A DNA stretch of 64,000 bases from Bagarius yarrelli (GCA_005784505.1 VCAZ01000055.1:2446496-2510495), one strand, 5' to 3'; positions 23,701 to 36,870 are shown, counted from the first letter of the stretch. The notes: generated from the sequence alone by a model not told the origin. Numbers and translations: made by a program.

Positions 23701-26700
23701 CTGCTGTGGTACAGCTGGTGGCACGAATGGCTCTATGTTCTTGTGCTCTGTCGGTTGTTGCTCAGTCAGCTCCTTCCTACGGCGAAGATTGTAGCGGGCA
23801 CTTACCTGGTTCTCTGATTCCTCATCTACCTTCTGTGGAGGAGAAGATCAATGACCAGATGATAACCTGCATCATCTTATTAATAAACCTACAGAAAACT
23901 TTAGGATATCAACTATCAAATACAAGACCTAAATAGAAAATAAAATGAATACACTGAAATTTTGATCATAAGCCAAACCTGTAAGCAAACTAATCCGCAT
24001 TTTAAAAATGACTATTGACTTTCTAGGGGACTGTAAGTGACTAAGGGGGATTGTATATAGTGAAGAGACTTTTTTTTAAAAATTATTTTACCTAAATTTT
24101 GCTTAGTCAATTACGGCTCTATTTCACTGTTCATTTTAAAGTATCGCAACAGCAATGATTGATAAAACGGCAAATTTCTTTTTTTTTTTTAAATCCCATA
24201 ATTTGCAAAAAAAAGTTTTAAGCCCGTTTGAGGTGATTTTTGACCTATGTGAAAAAGGGTTAAGACAAAAAGGGAGATGGAAAAGCTTTTACTAAATAAA
24301 TTCTAATGTAGCTAGATATATAAAAAAAAAATGATAGTGCGATATTCTGTTTTTCTGTGATTTATATTGCAATATGAAAAATATTTACTAGATGACTTGA
24401 ATATTTCTATTTGGACTGGATTCATTATTTTGAATAATTGTGTTGATTTTGTAAGGGAGTGAATCTGAGTAAAATATAATACACCAATTTTTAATCATAT
24501 ATAAATACAATAGAATAAAGATGTAAATGAAATAAACCTGATATATTTTGCAGCCCAAATGCAAACAGTGTATATTGAGAGAATTTCAGAAACCGCATGA
24601 CATCTGAAATACGATATTCAGTTTAAACCTAATATTTATACTGATTTTAGTTTGATTATATTATATGGTTGTTGATTGATGTTTTTATCTCCTTTAAAAT
24701 ATTCTACATTCAAAATAATTGTTTTTTAATTCAGTCTACTAAGATTTATATAAATTTACCAAAACTTGAGCAATGCCTACTTGAAGGGTTACCAGGAATT
24801 GTAACATTTTGCGAGCCCTTAATATCATCACACAGCACATGCAATAAACTGCATAATAATTTAGATGAGGTGTAAGACTCAGTTTCCTATTTGTTATTGT
24901 TATTATATCTGTAGATTAAGAACTGCACTGTAATCAGATCTGTTTTCAATCTATCTGCAGGTATAGAAACACTTTGATGCAGCAGAGATGACATTAAACC
25001 ATGTAAGGTGGTGAGTGTGTGTTTCAGCAGTCACACCAGATGTCCCAGTCTCCGCATTTAAGAAGGCCAAAATATCTGTAAAGCTTGTGTATTTAATCCT
25101 CGCTAACATGCTAAATCCTCACCTGTATAACGCTGGGAGTTGAATCGTTCTCCTCTTTCAATTCATGATTGTTGCTATTGTTAACCAGCGGCATCGCCTA
25201 AGACATACGGGAAAAAACAAAGAAAATGTATTAATGTATTAAATGTTTTGCCACCTTCTTCTTCTTTCAGCTGCTCCCTTTTAGGGGTCGCCACAGCAAA
25301 TCATCTGTCTCCACCTAACCCTATTCTCTACATCCTCTTCACTCTCACCCACTAACTTCATGTCCTCGTTTATCACATTCATATACCTCCTCTTTGCCTT
25401 CTGCCTGGTAGCTTCATTTCCAACATCCTCCAATATATTCACTATTCCTCCTCTGTACATGTCCAAACCACCTTAATCTGGCTTCCCTGACTTTCTCCCC
25501 AAAACAACATGAGCCGTACCCCTAATGAACTTGTTCCAAATCCTGTCCAACCTCGTCACTCCCAAAGAAAACCTCAACATCACAATGTCATCTGCAAACA
25601 TTATTGTCCAAGGACATTTCTGTCTGACCTTGTTTGTCAATCGATCCATCACCACCCAAACAAGAAGGGGCTCAGAGCTGATTCCTGATGCAGTCACACC
25701 TCCACTTTGAACTCCTCTGTCTGATCTACTGCACACATCAAAACTGTCCTGCTTCCCTCATACATATCCTGTACCACCCTGACATACTTCTCTGCTATTC
25801 CTGACTTCCTCATACAATACAACAGCTGTTCTCTTGGTACCCTGTCATATCTTTTCTCCAGGTCTACAAAAACACAATGCAGCTCCCTACGACCATCTCT
25901 GTACTTCAGCATTCTCAGGGCAAAGATTGCATCTGTAGTGCTTTCTCTGGGCATAAAGCCATACTGCTGCTCACAAATACCTACTACCCGCCTTAACCTA
26001 GCTTCCACTACTCATTCCCATACCTTCATTGTATGACTTATCAACTTTATGGCTCTGTAGTTGTTGCAACTCTGTTCTTAAAAATAAAGCACCATTACAC
26101 TCCTCCATTCCTCAGGCATCTTCTCACTCACTAAAATCCTGTTAAACAATCTAGTAAGAAAATGATTTGCATATTTAGATTTGGCAAAGTTTTACATCGG
26201 ATACCCTTCCTGACACAACCCTCTCTATTTATCCAAGCTTGGGACTGGCACCAAAGTCACGGGCTTGTGACCCCTGTGGCTAGATTTATTAATGTTATGC
26301 CACCAAAATGATAAAAAATTTGGGCTTGACGATTAATCAAAACCAAAATTTTGAACCTTTAACCGACGTCATTTTTCCACGTCGTTTTTTCATTTATTTT
26401 TTTATTCTTTAGCTTTAAATATGTAGCAACACGTATAAAGAAGTGTGTTTCTTACCATAGGTGTGAGGCGCACCTCCAGCGCGTCTTTGAGTTTATCTCG
26501 CCTTTTCTCCGTGGTGTGGGATGAAGAGCGTCGAGTGGTTCTTGCCGGAGACCGAGAGCGACTTCGGCGAGTACGTGCTGGAGAGCGGGAGCGAGAACGG
26601 GAGCGGCCAGAGCCCTGCCTGAATCCAGTCACACTCTGCAAACAACAGGTTTAAACTTTGAAAGAACATCTATCCTCACACACCTGAGGGCAATAGCCAG

Positions 26701-27021
26701 ACCTGATGACTATACGGCAAATACCTGATTTGAGACCGAAAATACAATTTTTGTGATACTTTTGCAAGTATTAGTAGTTTACAGGATTTTTCTTAGCTTT
26801 AATGTCTTTTAAATAATAAACACACAGGTGCAATTAGGTGAATGTACAAGTGGTACCTTGATATCGGAATCCTTCAGCTCCAATTCTGTGCCGTCCTTAT
26901 AGATGACGGTGTAAAGCTGAGATTTTGCAGAGTAGCTCAAGACTTTGACCTCATAGTAGAGGTTACTGCCGGGCCAGCGACCCATCACAGTGTCTCCAGT
27001 CTGAAACCTCACAACTGGCAT
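20583..27021 (-). CDS. lbr: Lamin B receptor / delta(14)-sterol reductase, complete, 607 aa
   Basis: Thirteen exons join in one open frame: 27021-26857, 26635-26456, 25197-25123, 23832-23661, 23123-22927, 22508-22454, 22153-21959, 21869-21766, 21599-21474, 21396-21228, 21152-21051, 20957-20835 and 20743-20583. All introns are GT-AG, the total is 1824 nt, and human LBR has 615 residues. Residues 1-55 are the Tudor domain (MPVVRFQTGDTVMGRWPGSN). Residues 56-115 hold the Arg-Ser repeats. The rest is the multi-pass ERG24/sterol-reductase region, with LEFGG, FFMGRELNPRIKGFD, FRRNPSDP, RHPNYLGD and LVHREARDQ. It ends FPGIY, where human has FPYIY. LBR sits in the inner nuclear membrane, binds lamin B, HP1 and chromatin, and reduces the C14-15 double bond of sterol intermediates. 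The Asn and Arg that are mutated in human disease, in RHPNYLGD and VHREARD, are retained, so activity is expected. Confidence 0.96.
22246..22412. repeat. Degenerate minisatellite in an LBR intron
   Basis: Roughly four tandem units start with AATCTTATGTA or close variants at 22246, 22297, 22339 and 22381. Spacing is 51, 42 and 42 bp. The array fills over half of the 300-bp intron between LBR coding exons 6 and 7. Confidence 0.7.
23279..23311. repeat. Three perfect 11-bp tandem copies
   Basis: TGACATGGTGC is repeated exactly three times in the LBR intron between coding exons 4 and 5. Confidence 0.9.
25255..26290 (-). mobile_element. LINE (probably RTE-type) with internal deletion, in LBR intron 2
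   Basis: On the minus strand the reverse-transcriptase pieces run from 26160 (FNRILVSEKMPEEWRS) through QQYGFMPRESTTDAIFALRM, LHCVFVDLEKRYDRVPRE, MYEGSRTVLMCAVDQTEEF and PWTIMFADDIVM. The FADD motif is then joined directly (near 25590) to LRFSLGVTRLDRI, which belongs far downstream in intact copies. A C-terminal piece with MNVINEDMKLVGESEEDVE follows. The 3' end is marked by GGCGACCCCTAAAAGGGAGC and a GAAGAAG tail near 25255. It shares the transcription direction of LBR. The clade name is from memory. Confidence 0.82.
26456..26635 (-). CDS. lbr: LBR coding exon 2, Arg-Ser repeat region
   Basis: 60 codons exactly, phase 0 at both ends. It begins SVTGFRQGSGRSRSRSRSPA and goes on with a second SRSRSPART block, then an RRDKLKDALEV stretch. 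In the family this stretch is the SR-kinase-phosphorylated linker between the Tudor and globular II parts, which binds nucleic acid and chromatin. Confidence 0.93.
26857..27021 (-). CDS. lbr: LBR coding exon 1, Tudor domain
   Basis: 55 codons ending DSDIK just before a GTACCA donor. The ATG is 8 bases downstream of a TATAG acceptor, so a separate untranslated first exon is expected. The sequence matches the LBR Tudor domain throughout, including YYEVKVLSY and KDGTELELK. Confidence 0.95.
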
Positions 27022-28388
27022 CTCTACCTATAACATATCAGAACAGGACACACCACAGCATGCAGTGAAAACAGAATTCCTCATTCAGACAAATCCAGTG
27101 TATCAATCACAACCTTTAAAGTGTCTGCAAACGTTTTTATCTTAAAAAAATAACTATCGATTTTTTCATGTTCAATTCAACATTAAATAAAAAAAAAAAA
27201 CAGTTTAGATCATAGTCACACTGATCGTTTTGTGGATAATAAAACTGTGATGTCAGCAGTGTCTGTCTGTCTGACCGGCTACCGTTACACTAAACCAATA
27301 CAGAGGGACAACGGCTGGACTGAGACTTTTAGAATGTCTAAACATGTTTTTTTTTTCTTTCAAAGGGGAGATTCACATATCACACCTAACAACATAAGGA
27401 AAACACTAGACACGCAATTTTTTTACTTTTTGAACTGCTCGGTCGTTTACGCTCCAGAGTTGTGTATCATTAGAAACAAAGTAGTTACAACAATGGATTT
27501 TCACCTCTGCTACAAAAAAAAACAAAACGACGAGCTGTTCCTCTATTTTACTGCTGAGGTTTCAGTGTAAAGGTGAGAAAGCTGATTGGTTGGTTTTTGT
27601 CACATGACCTACGGTGAGCTTGCAGCAGCAGTTTAAATGTTTTCATCTCACTGCAGCAAGAACATGTCTGGAAAAAACCACCACGTCCCTCTCTATTCGG
27701 TGCATCTGCCACACGTCCTCATTTGAAATAATGAAAATGAGGGTGCAAAACATGTGATATGTGAACAGCCCCACAGTCCTGAAGTTAAACTGAAAAAAAA
27801 ATCTTCATAGATTCTCTGATAAACTGATACACAAACATCACTACCAGACGTCTGCAATGGAGCAAGATTAAAGCTATCGAAAGAGGAGGAATTGTTAGGC
27901 AACAGACCCGGAGTGTCACGTAAAATCTGTAATGCCGCTCTCACAGACTTTGTGCGAACATGAATTGAAATTGTAGTAAAAAACAAGTTTAAAAATGCAT
28001 GCGCATTTTAATATATCACATATATACAAAATTACAGACAACACAACTATAATAGTGAAAGAAAGCAAAAGCATTACAAAGCATGATTTAGACACGCCCA
28101 CTTATTTACATGTCGCAGTGTACCCAAAATAAATAATTTATTACGGTTGACAATTTATTCTGCGGTTATAATATAATCCAGCAATAATCAGTAGTATTGG
28201 GACTGGTAAAAGAAAGAGAGAGCTGTACTACTGAAATTTAGCAACAGGGAAGAAAAGTTTCACATGAAGTGCCGGTCAATTCCCGGAAAATGCACGAAAG
28301 ACCAAAAATAATACTAACAAAATTTTATGTTCGTTTCATCAGGTTTATCATACGTCTCTCAACCCGAATAAAATTCCCATCAGTTTGG

Positions 28389-28498
28389 GTCATCAGTTTA
28401 AGGGCCTTGCTCAGGGGCCCAACAGTGGGAACTTGGTGGTGCTGGGAATCAAACCCTGATCTTTCAGTTAGCAGAACACCACCACTGCACTACCTTTA
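28389..28498 (-). repeat. SINE fragment, reverse orientation
   Basis: TTAAGGGCCTTGCTCAGGGG, AACAGTGGGAACTTGGTGG and a head ending CACCACTGCACTACC. Same family as the copy at 49907; the tail part is missing. It lies in the long first LBR intron. Confidence 0.7.
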
Positions 28499-28584
28499 AT
28501 TGAATAATTAACTGTCAAATAATAACACTGTATAGACTTCACTGTATAAATTAAACACAGTTAACCTTTATTAAAGAAAAGGGA

Positions 28585-28748
28585 AGAGGTGGCTCATGGT
28601 TAAAGTTGTAGGACTACCAACCCGAAGATTGTGGGTTCGATTCCCAGCTCCACAGAGCCACCACTGCTGGACCCCTGAGCAAGGCCCTTAACCCCTTAGA
28701 TGCATAAGAAGCCGCTGTGCATAAGGGCGTCTGCTGTAAACGTTCTAA
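28585..28748 (+). repeat. tRNA-derived SINE
   Basis: The A-box region GTGGCTCATGGTTAAAG and a perfect B box GGTTCGATTCC are followed by GAGCAAGGCCCTTAACCCC and a shortened tail (CATAAGGGCGTCTGCTGTAA). Lies in the first LBR intron. Confidence 0.82.
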
Positions 28749-29588
28749 AAGTGATTTTTTTCCCTGCGTCTGAATGATTTAAACTTGTTTAAAATGTTTC
28801 TACAGGAACAGAACTTAAAACGATAAACTTAAACTTTCACTCGATTATTAAACTTCATAATGAATCCATAAATCTCGTGTTTGTGCACATTATACATCCG
28901 GTCATGTGATTCTTTCAGGTGAACATAGTGTGATATCCATACTGAAATAATCTATTGTACAGTCTTAGTGTTACTCTGTGCAGGTTTATTATCAGAAAAC
29001 ATGCCAATAAAAAAACGTTATATATGATCATATTGCAGTCGGATTCCTTTTAAAGTCGTTTCAACTGGAGGATGAAGAGCAGCCATTTCTGCAGCTGCTC
29101 CTTTAACAAATCACTCTTCAGGAGGGAAAACGTCATCTATTCAAACTGCTAACCGCGCTTTAACATCAGCCTGATACACACTGCGGATTAAAGAGGCACC
29201 GCTGGACTGATTAACGTAAACAATAACATCCAGATGTGTGTTTACGAAGTTCCAAAATGCCTGAAAGACAGAAGAGAATGCTCTCGAGCGCGAGCTTAGC
29301 ACAGGTCGGCTCTGTTCCTGTCACAAGCCGGTTAGCAAACTTCCCGGAATGACAAGCATCAGATCGCGTTCTGTTTCATTTTTATTCAATAATCAGAATA
29401 AATGTTACAATCCCGGCGCGTTCTCAGACAAATAAAATAAAAACGATCGTGTGTCTAAAATAAACTAATAATTAGATGTGTGTTTGAAGTTATTTACGCT
29501 CTCAAACTAACGGAACGAATCGAGTCCCAACAAAGACTTACACGTCAGACGTTCTACTGAAATTAATGTTCATTTAAACCAATCCTAC

Positions 29589-29720
29589 CTGTTTCTGCAC
29601 AAACTTCGCCAAGACTTTAGAATCGGGATTTTTTTCCCCCTTAGGCTTCCAAAAAGTTGATTTAATTATTTAAAAGATAAATGTGTTTTCGGCGCTTAAC
29701 TCCGTTCCTCCCTCTCTGTC
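29589..29720 (-). promoter_or_regulatory. lbr: Probable LBR 5' untranslated exon
   Basis: A good donor (AAACAG|GTAGGATT on the minus strand) ends at 29589, in sequence richer in CpG than its surroundings. The only coding exon needing it is LBR exon 1 at 27021. The transcription start near 29720 is a guess. Confidence 0.45.
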
Positions 29721-29754
29721 GACTCAACCTACCAACGCCTACGAAGGCGCGAAG

Positions 29755-29860
29755 CTCAATGATTGGCTGCAGGAATTCGCTTTTAAATCCGACCTGTTTT
29801 CTGATTGGATGATGGGAGATTTTGAAAGCGTTGGCATGTAGTCAGTCCAATCAGAAGCCA
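29755..29860 (-). promoter_or_regulatory. Cluster of three CCAAT-type boxes upstream of LBR
   Basis: GATTGG occurs at 29761-29766 and 29803-29808, and CCAATCA at 29847-29853. The spacing and place just upstream of the inferred LBR first exon fit NF-Y sites of a TATA-less, cell-cycle type promoter. Confidence 0.5.
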
Positions 29861-31277
29861 GAGTTAGACTTTCCGTTGGTCTGTTTACAAAATGGAGGAT
29901 TCAGTCATGTCGGGTGTTTACGCAAAACACCGAGGAGGAAGAAGACGCAGAAAACCGGAGCTCGGTGTTTCTCTCACATTCTCTTTGACGCTGTTTACCG
30001 AACATTTGTCATTTTACATGTATTTTACAAGTTTTTTCTTTCTTAAGATTTTTCTTTTGTGTGTTTATAAAAATGCTTAGACTGACTAATGTGAGATATA
30101 GAAAAAAAAGATAACGTTAACGATAAGGTAACGTTTAATAATCTATTTGTGTTGCGGTTAAAATGTACATGATATAACTATCATAGCAAAATAATTTGAT
30201 TAAAGTAGAAAATAGCATTGTTATATTTAAACAAGAAAAATAATATAATAAAATTAATAAAGAAGTTTAAGTGTCCTGTCAGTGTACTTCCTTTCAACAA
30301 CAACAACAAAATAAGTATGCTGATGAAATTTCTCTAACTAAATAAAATGCTATTTCACTGTACTTGGTCTATACTATAAAAGTCTGTCATAGGTGAACTC
30401 CTATTGGCGAATTTTACTATATTAAAAAAATCAGTACAAAATTAAACTTTAATGAAAATTTAAAATGTGCTTTCATAGTATTTATATCACTTTACCTTCA
30501 AGTTAATTAAAGATTAACTTCATTTATTTATCAATTAGAAGTATTGTATTAAAAGAGAACTCAGTCGAGTTACACTACAAATGTACTGTAGTTGACTTTT
30601 AATGTAGTTGACATTACAAATGTGGCGGCTAATTTAATATAAAAAAGTGTAAAAATAGTACATTGATCTAAGTTACTTATTACAGAAAGAATTTATAGGA
30701 TTTATCCTTCATCTCCACTTCAGTTTTAAATAAAACTTAAGACAGAAGTCAGTTTGAGTTTGTATTTTCACTTGGCCACAGCAAAAAATGTCTCCGTAGA
30801 GTTTGAAGTTTCTAACCCAGACCCTATCCATATCACAGTCCTTCTAATGTCCCCTGTCTCTATGCAGTATTACCTAAAATAGCATTAGATCATCTTCCAC
30901 TTTCTGCCTCACTGCTGCTGACAGACGGATTTAAAGAGGTGGATTGAAAGCTGTAGCTGTGAACTCTGCAGATGTGCTCTGGTTATGTTACTCCTCTTTC
31001 CTGTTTACTGCAATGAAGACAGGGCCACAAGAAAAGTGGCAGTGAATGAGCTGTAATAGCAGGGTGATGAAACACACCAGCAGATTCATCTGAAGCGGAA
31101 GTGTGCAGCGCAACACAGCTTTTATTCATCATACAGCTATAAGAAAAAAAAAACATCCAGCATGTCAGATTAGCATTTAGAGAGAATTATAGATTCATAC
31201 ACTATTTTCCAAAAGCCATTCCACTCACTGGTATTTATACAGCATAACAGTCCCATCAGGACTAAAAGATATTACAA

Positions 31278-31448
31278 TTACACCATTTGGCAGACTCCTG
31301 TATCCAGAGTGACTTACATCATATACCACTGAGCAGTTGGGGGTTGAGGGCCTTGCTTAGGGGCCCAACAGTGGCAAATTGGTGGGGCTGGAAATTGAAC
31401 TCTTCCAATTAGAGTCCGACACCTTAACCAATAAACTACCACTTCCAC
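31278..31448 (-). repeat. tRNA-derived SINE, reverse orientation
   Basis: ACCATTTGGCAGACTCCTGT, GAGGGCCTTGCTTAGGGGCC and a head ending CTTAACCAATAAACTACCAC. Confidence 0.8.
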
Positions 31449-32076
31449 TATTAGCACAGGATAAAGCTGATCGGTCAGGAAAGTCTGCTGTATCATTTAC
31501 TGTTTTAATCTATTAGACATTTGATCTGTATAGTGCGTGCATTAAAAATTCAGTAGCTATTAGTTAGAACATTAAAACCACCTGCCTAATACAGTGTCTC
31601 CGTTGTGCCTTAGCCACCAAAGCCCAGACCCCTGAAAGTGTGTTATGGTATCTAGCACAAAGACCTTCACCTTTATGGATTGGACATGTTTGTTTAGCAT
31701 TTTTAAACAGATTGAGATATTTGATAGCAAAGTCACCACCTTGAACTTACCTCCATGTTCCTTAAATCACACCTGAATAATGTTTGCAGTGTGTTAGGAA
31801 GTATAATCACACTAATGGAATATTATTGCTACAAATGAGTGTCATTTGATGTTTATGTAGGTGGTACATGTCATAGTATCATCCACATGAATGTTCATGT
31901 GAGCTTCACACTGCATTATGGTGCCACCTTTTTCCAAAGTAAGGGGGACACACACAACTGACCTGACTGTCCACATGATGTAAAAGAAAATTAGTTAGAT
32001 CACTTGTCCACTGCTTTATAGTCTCACTCTTACTGCATGCCCAGTTGATCACTGTAGGTGGTTTTGATGGTGTGGG

Positions 32077-32243
32077 TTTACATTTACAGCATTTGGCAGA
32101 CGTTCTTATCCAGAGCAATCTACATTTATCTCATTCATACAACTGAGCAATTAGAGGTTAAAGGCCTTGTTCGGGGGCCCAACGGTGGTGGCTTGGTGGA
32201 GGAGTCCAACACCTTAACCATGAGCCACCACCTTCCCCCATGG
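32077..32243 (-). repeat. tRNA-derived SINE, reverse orientation
   Basis: ACAGCATTTGGCAGACGTTC, AAAGGCCTTGTTCGGGGGCC, then CACCTTAACCATGAGCCACC. Confidence 0.8.
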
Positions 32244-32357
32244 TTGGTAGCTGCCCTTAAGTTCCTCTCCTCTCCCTTTATTTAGACTAAAGCTCACTTT
32301 GTTTTATGTTAGTGTTCAATAAGTAAATTCACACAAAACAACCAATGTATTGCAGTT

Positions 32358-32363
32358 TTTATT
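32358..32363 (-). terminator. Candidate ENAH polyadenylation signal
   Basis: Minus-strand AATAAA about 2.2 kb past the ENAH stop. Long 3' UTRs are usual for this gene, but other signals in between could be used. Confidence 0.3.
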
Positions 32364-34597
32364 TCATTTGCTTAAACAAATCAACACTAGCGTGTAAGAA
32401 ATGTCTAATTATTATGAGAACATTAAGCAACAATGATGAATGATAAAAAAAAGAAAAGAAACTGTTAAAATGCATTATGTGGACGTTCGATTAGACCGTG
32501 TCCAGCAGACATTCCACTTCTGAAGATAAAGTCAGCTTTATAGACAAACAAAATCGACAAGGCAGATATTGACTTCCTTCACAGAGAACTTGACATTTCC
32601 AGCCTTTAGTAACATTCAGAATAAAAGCACTTTAAACACAAACCGTACCGTTACAATCAAAACGGCATGAAAAAAAAATGCACTTTTTCCTTTTTCTAAG
32701 CAGCTTAAAGGCTTTCCTTTACATTTTACCAAAGCTGGATGCCTAAACAGGCTATGATTAGTTGTACTACTATTTATTTCTTTATTTTTAAATATTTTAC
32801 CTATTAAATATGACTTCAGAACCAGCCACAAAGCTTAAAGATCACAAACAGATTCATTCACATTACCAAACCATATTGATGGCATCGTTTACAGCCTTCA
32901 ATAAAATGAAAGGCCGCTCAGGATCGCATTGTTCTGGAGGTTGATTGTTACTGTTGAACTTTGGTGGGTCTGCCACATACGGGATGATGACATCATCAGC
33001 AGGATCGAGGCCATTAAAGTGCAATTTATGCTGTCTATCAACTTTCGGACTTCTTGATAGTGTGTTAGATGATCAGAAATGGAAAACAACACTCAGAGGA
33101 TGTAAGTAAATAGTAATAATCATGAAACAGAATCCTATTCAGAGAAAATAATAATACATTTAAAAAATTTAAAGATATAAACAAAAAAATATCCTATGAT
33201 CAGCCCCCAGTCACATTAGTCTAATAGTGTTAATTTGATTGAATAAAGAGCTTCAAGACTTAAAATAGTTTTAGAAGTCTCAATGAATCACACCTAATCA
33301 CGCAGAGTCGTTCGGAAATAGAACACACACGATCCGAGAGCCTTGTGCATCGGAGAGAGCCGTGTACTGTGCTTATGTGAATTAATTCCAGCTCTAAACA
33401 GGTTGTCCAGGTTTACAGTTTATTAGAGAAAAACTTGTGTGCATTTTAAAAACACTCCCTCACTCATTCGGTGACAGGATAATCGATTACAGAAAAGAAA
33501 TTAATGCACATGGGAAGAAAAAAATTCAAACAAAAAAGTGTGTCAGTGCTACACTTATTGCTTATAAAGTGAAAACAATTTTCAATTTCGTGGCAGCAAG
33601 ATTTTCTATAGCATTCAGAACAAGACATGCACTAAAATCAAAGAAAATAAGAGAAGAGCCTGCAGTGGACCAGGAAACATGAACCAACCACATGTCGTGA
33701 GTTCTATCTACAGGTGCGGTTTGTTGATACTGGCATTTACGCCCATCATTTCGACTGAAAGAATTTGGTTAAAAGCTACAATGAGTTACAGTAGAGAGGC
33801 AAAATCTCACCCAATTGTTCTAAACTGTTTCCCTAACATACAAGACGAAGATATTAAAATAAAGTGGTTTATGAAACAGACTTCTCAGCATTTATTTCTG
33901 ATGAATCTGGCTAATAATCGATAAAAGACTAAGATACTTCATATGGCTATGGAACAGATTAGAACAGACGGTGAGTTGAAGAATAAGTAGTATGTCTTTA
34001 AAAATACATACTGAGATTATAATGATATCAGGAAGACAAGCTTTACAAAGTCCTGCAGCGAGACACTAAACCCAGTCCTACGGACTGTTTGGCCTGAAGC
34101 TAAACTTAGCTTTTAAGCTAAACTTAATCTGACCAAACAGAACGGCCCTCTGCTAACCAAGAGTAAAATAAGAACATCACTTGTTGGAAATACAGTCACT
34201 CTTTAAGGATTAATACAGGACAGAGTTCAGTAATGTGTTGTTTTGTTTTGCCCTCCTCAGATCGATTGCTCATCTCTCTAGAATAATCGTTTGCATATTG
34301 ACAGTCACTTTGTTAGAAAGGCTGCACCCCCCACCCCCCACCCCCGCTGGAATATTGAGGGAAAAATTTCACAGCGTGAAATCCCACCTATGGAATCTCT
34401 TCTTGATACTTGTAGCCCTAAAATAGCATCGCCTTCAAACGTTTCTTTAGAATTATCATGGTTATTGTCATCACCACAGAACTAAAATGCTGTCTGTAAA
34501 AATGTCTGTTTACCGCTGCATTTAGAGAAAGTGTCAGAACTGGAGCTGGTCTGGTGATGGATCACGGCTGGGGAAACAGTTGGGAGGTTCTGGTCTC

Positions 34598-34635
34598 TTA
34601 TGCAGAACTGGACTTGCCCAACTCCTCCCTGATCG
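34598..34635 (-). CDS. enah: ENAH last coding exon
   Basis: Thirteen codons, counting the split first codon and the stop: A-IREELGKSSSA. It closes the EVH2 coiled coil. The acceptor is TTCCAG. Confidence 0.92.
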
Positions 34636-36822
34636 CTGGAACACAGAAAAAACACCACCAGAGGGTACCGAGTGATTTTCAGAGGAAAAATTCAGCTGCA
34701 GTTTAAAACTGATCAATTATTACTTTAACAGCATCCATTACACAGCATCAAAAACATGTCAGCCATCTTAGAAGCTTGAAATATACCATATGACCAAAAA
34801 TTTTGTGTCTTGTCCTGTTCAACAAGGGATTTTCAACCTTTTAGGAAGTGACATGCTGTGTTTTTGATGATTTGGATTAAAAGAACACTCGTCCTGTTTC
34901 TGACTCAACCCCTTTAAACTGAACACCTTTTGGATAAAGTGGAATCCCGACTGAACCCCAGACCTCCTCAACTTAACATTAGTGTCTGATCTCACTAATA
35001 TTAGTGGAACCGAATCAACACAAATCCACACAGTCACATGACCTAATCTAGTGGAAAGACTGTGTGGACATTATTATAGGAGAAAGAGTAAGACGAACAT
35101 CTGGAGTTTTAATACTTTTTTGGTTATACATTGGATTAACATTTTGTACAGTAAGATTTGTGTGTTTATTTCTTTTTCTTGTGAAAAATTGAGTGTCAAA
35201 GATTGAGTGCAAAACTAACTAAACTATTGGACTGTATAGATACTGTACGCCTGCGCACACACACACACACACGCTAATGTATTACCATCAATAAGTTCTT
35301 CTTTCAGCTTTGACAGTTCCTTCCTCATCTCTTCCAGAATGTCCTAAAATGTTAAACCAGGTAATTTCATTATTATATTTCAATATATATTTTAACACAC
35401 AAGAAACACACAATAAGTCTATTTAAAACCTGAGTTATACTTTAAACACATGGGAATTCTGTAACACTTTGAGATTAATGACCTGTTTCAGTCTGTCATA
35501 GTCCAGAGTTTCTGTTGGCACTCCATTGGCACTTAGGGATCCAGTGGGGGTGGGTGTAGATCTCGGCCTGAGAAACAAAACCAGAGGTCAGTAATGGAGA
35601 GCCACTGAGAGCTGCATAAATCCATACAGACGGTAACTGTGGAACAGCAGCATGTTAATAGTGTTGAGTGTTTAAGCACATTTCCACAATCCCAACAAAC
35701 TGCTAAGGCGTAATTTCCAACCAGGACAAGGAAAGAAAAATAAACGGATTGATGTTAATCTAGATGAAATTTATTTGCAATAAAAAAAAAAAAAAAAAAC
35801 TAAACTGGTCAACAGAAATATAGTTGGCTCAAAAACCTAAATAGAATGGAATGAATAGTAATGTATCTTGTGAAAAAAGTTTTGCAGCCTTCTATAATTT
35901 TAAAGGAATTCTACAAATAAAACTTTTAAAATAAGAATTTATAACTTCATTATATAAAAATATATGGTTAGTTTCCAGATTGATGCTGATTTTGTGAGCT
36001 ATAACTGCTGATGTAGACAATAAGTTCAAAGACAAAGGCAAAAACAAAAACAATCCAAGCTTCAGTTCTGCTGCATGCACACAAACACACCCCAAAACAC
36101 ACAGAGACTCGCGTAGCAGCCCACTTAACCCCGACACACACAAAATGCCAACAAGGTAATCACCATAAAGAAGAGAAAAATGCTGTTATATCAGTTCAGT
36201 TAACAGGAAGAGAAATGAATTCTGGGGGCAGCTGAAGGAACTGAATTCTAAACACATGACAGGGCATTAATATAACACAGAAAAACTAACACAGGCAACA
36301 AGATATCGGAGTCAGTGCTAATATTTGGACGTTGAGAATGACTTTTCTGTGAGTCTGACAATAATATTCAGAGAAAATGGACACGCCCATGTGCAGAGGG
36401 TCAGGACGTGTGTGTGCTTATCTGTGCTGCCGGCTGGAAGAGTTGGCACAGACTTCCTGCAGACGATTGTGCTTAGTATTCGACCCTGTTTCATAGTAGC
36501 ACAATTATCTGTGCTGGGATGCCCTGGAGGAATTTTCACTACAGCCCAAAGGTGAGACTGAGACAGACTGTCCATTCTACCCAGAATAAATGTAATGCAC
36601 TAAAGTGAGCTACATGGTGCTGAGGAGTTCATCCTGTACATGTGGTAATTACTTTGTTGGATGAATTAGCAGGGCTGTGTGTCTGACCATAAACAACACA
36701 GAACCATCCCTCAACTTGCAGAGAACATTCACAGCAGCACAACAAAGAAAGAAAGAAAAGAAAAGAAAAGAAAAGAAAAGAAAGAAAGAAAAGGGAAAAA
36801 AAAGAAAAGAAAAAAAAAAAAG

Positions 36823-36870
<48 letters not shown>

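Larger units (their letters stand above)
29900..32340. other. Spacer between LBR promoter and ENAH 3' end
   Basis: No supported gene. A plus-strand ORF at 29892-30080, starting MEDSVMSGVYAKHRGG, lies just past the CCAAT cluster and could be a chance or divergent transcript. Two reverse SINEs lie at 31278-31448 and 32077-32243. The intervening 31565-32050 resembles a common fish repeat opening ACATTAAAACCACCTGCC. Confidence 0.45.

Noticed and set aside
27232..27570. 112-codon plus-strand ORF in LBR intron 1
   Set aside because: No motif or flanking signals; probably chance or old repeat.
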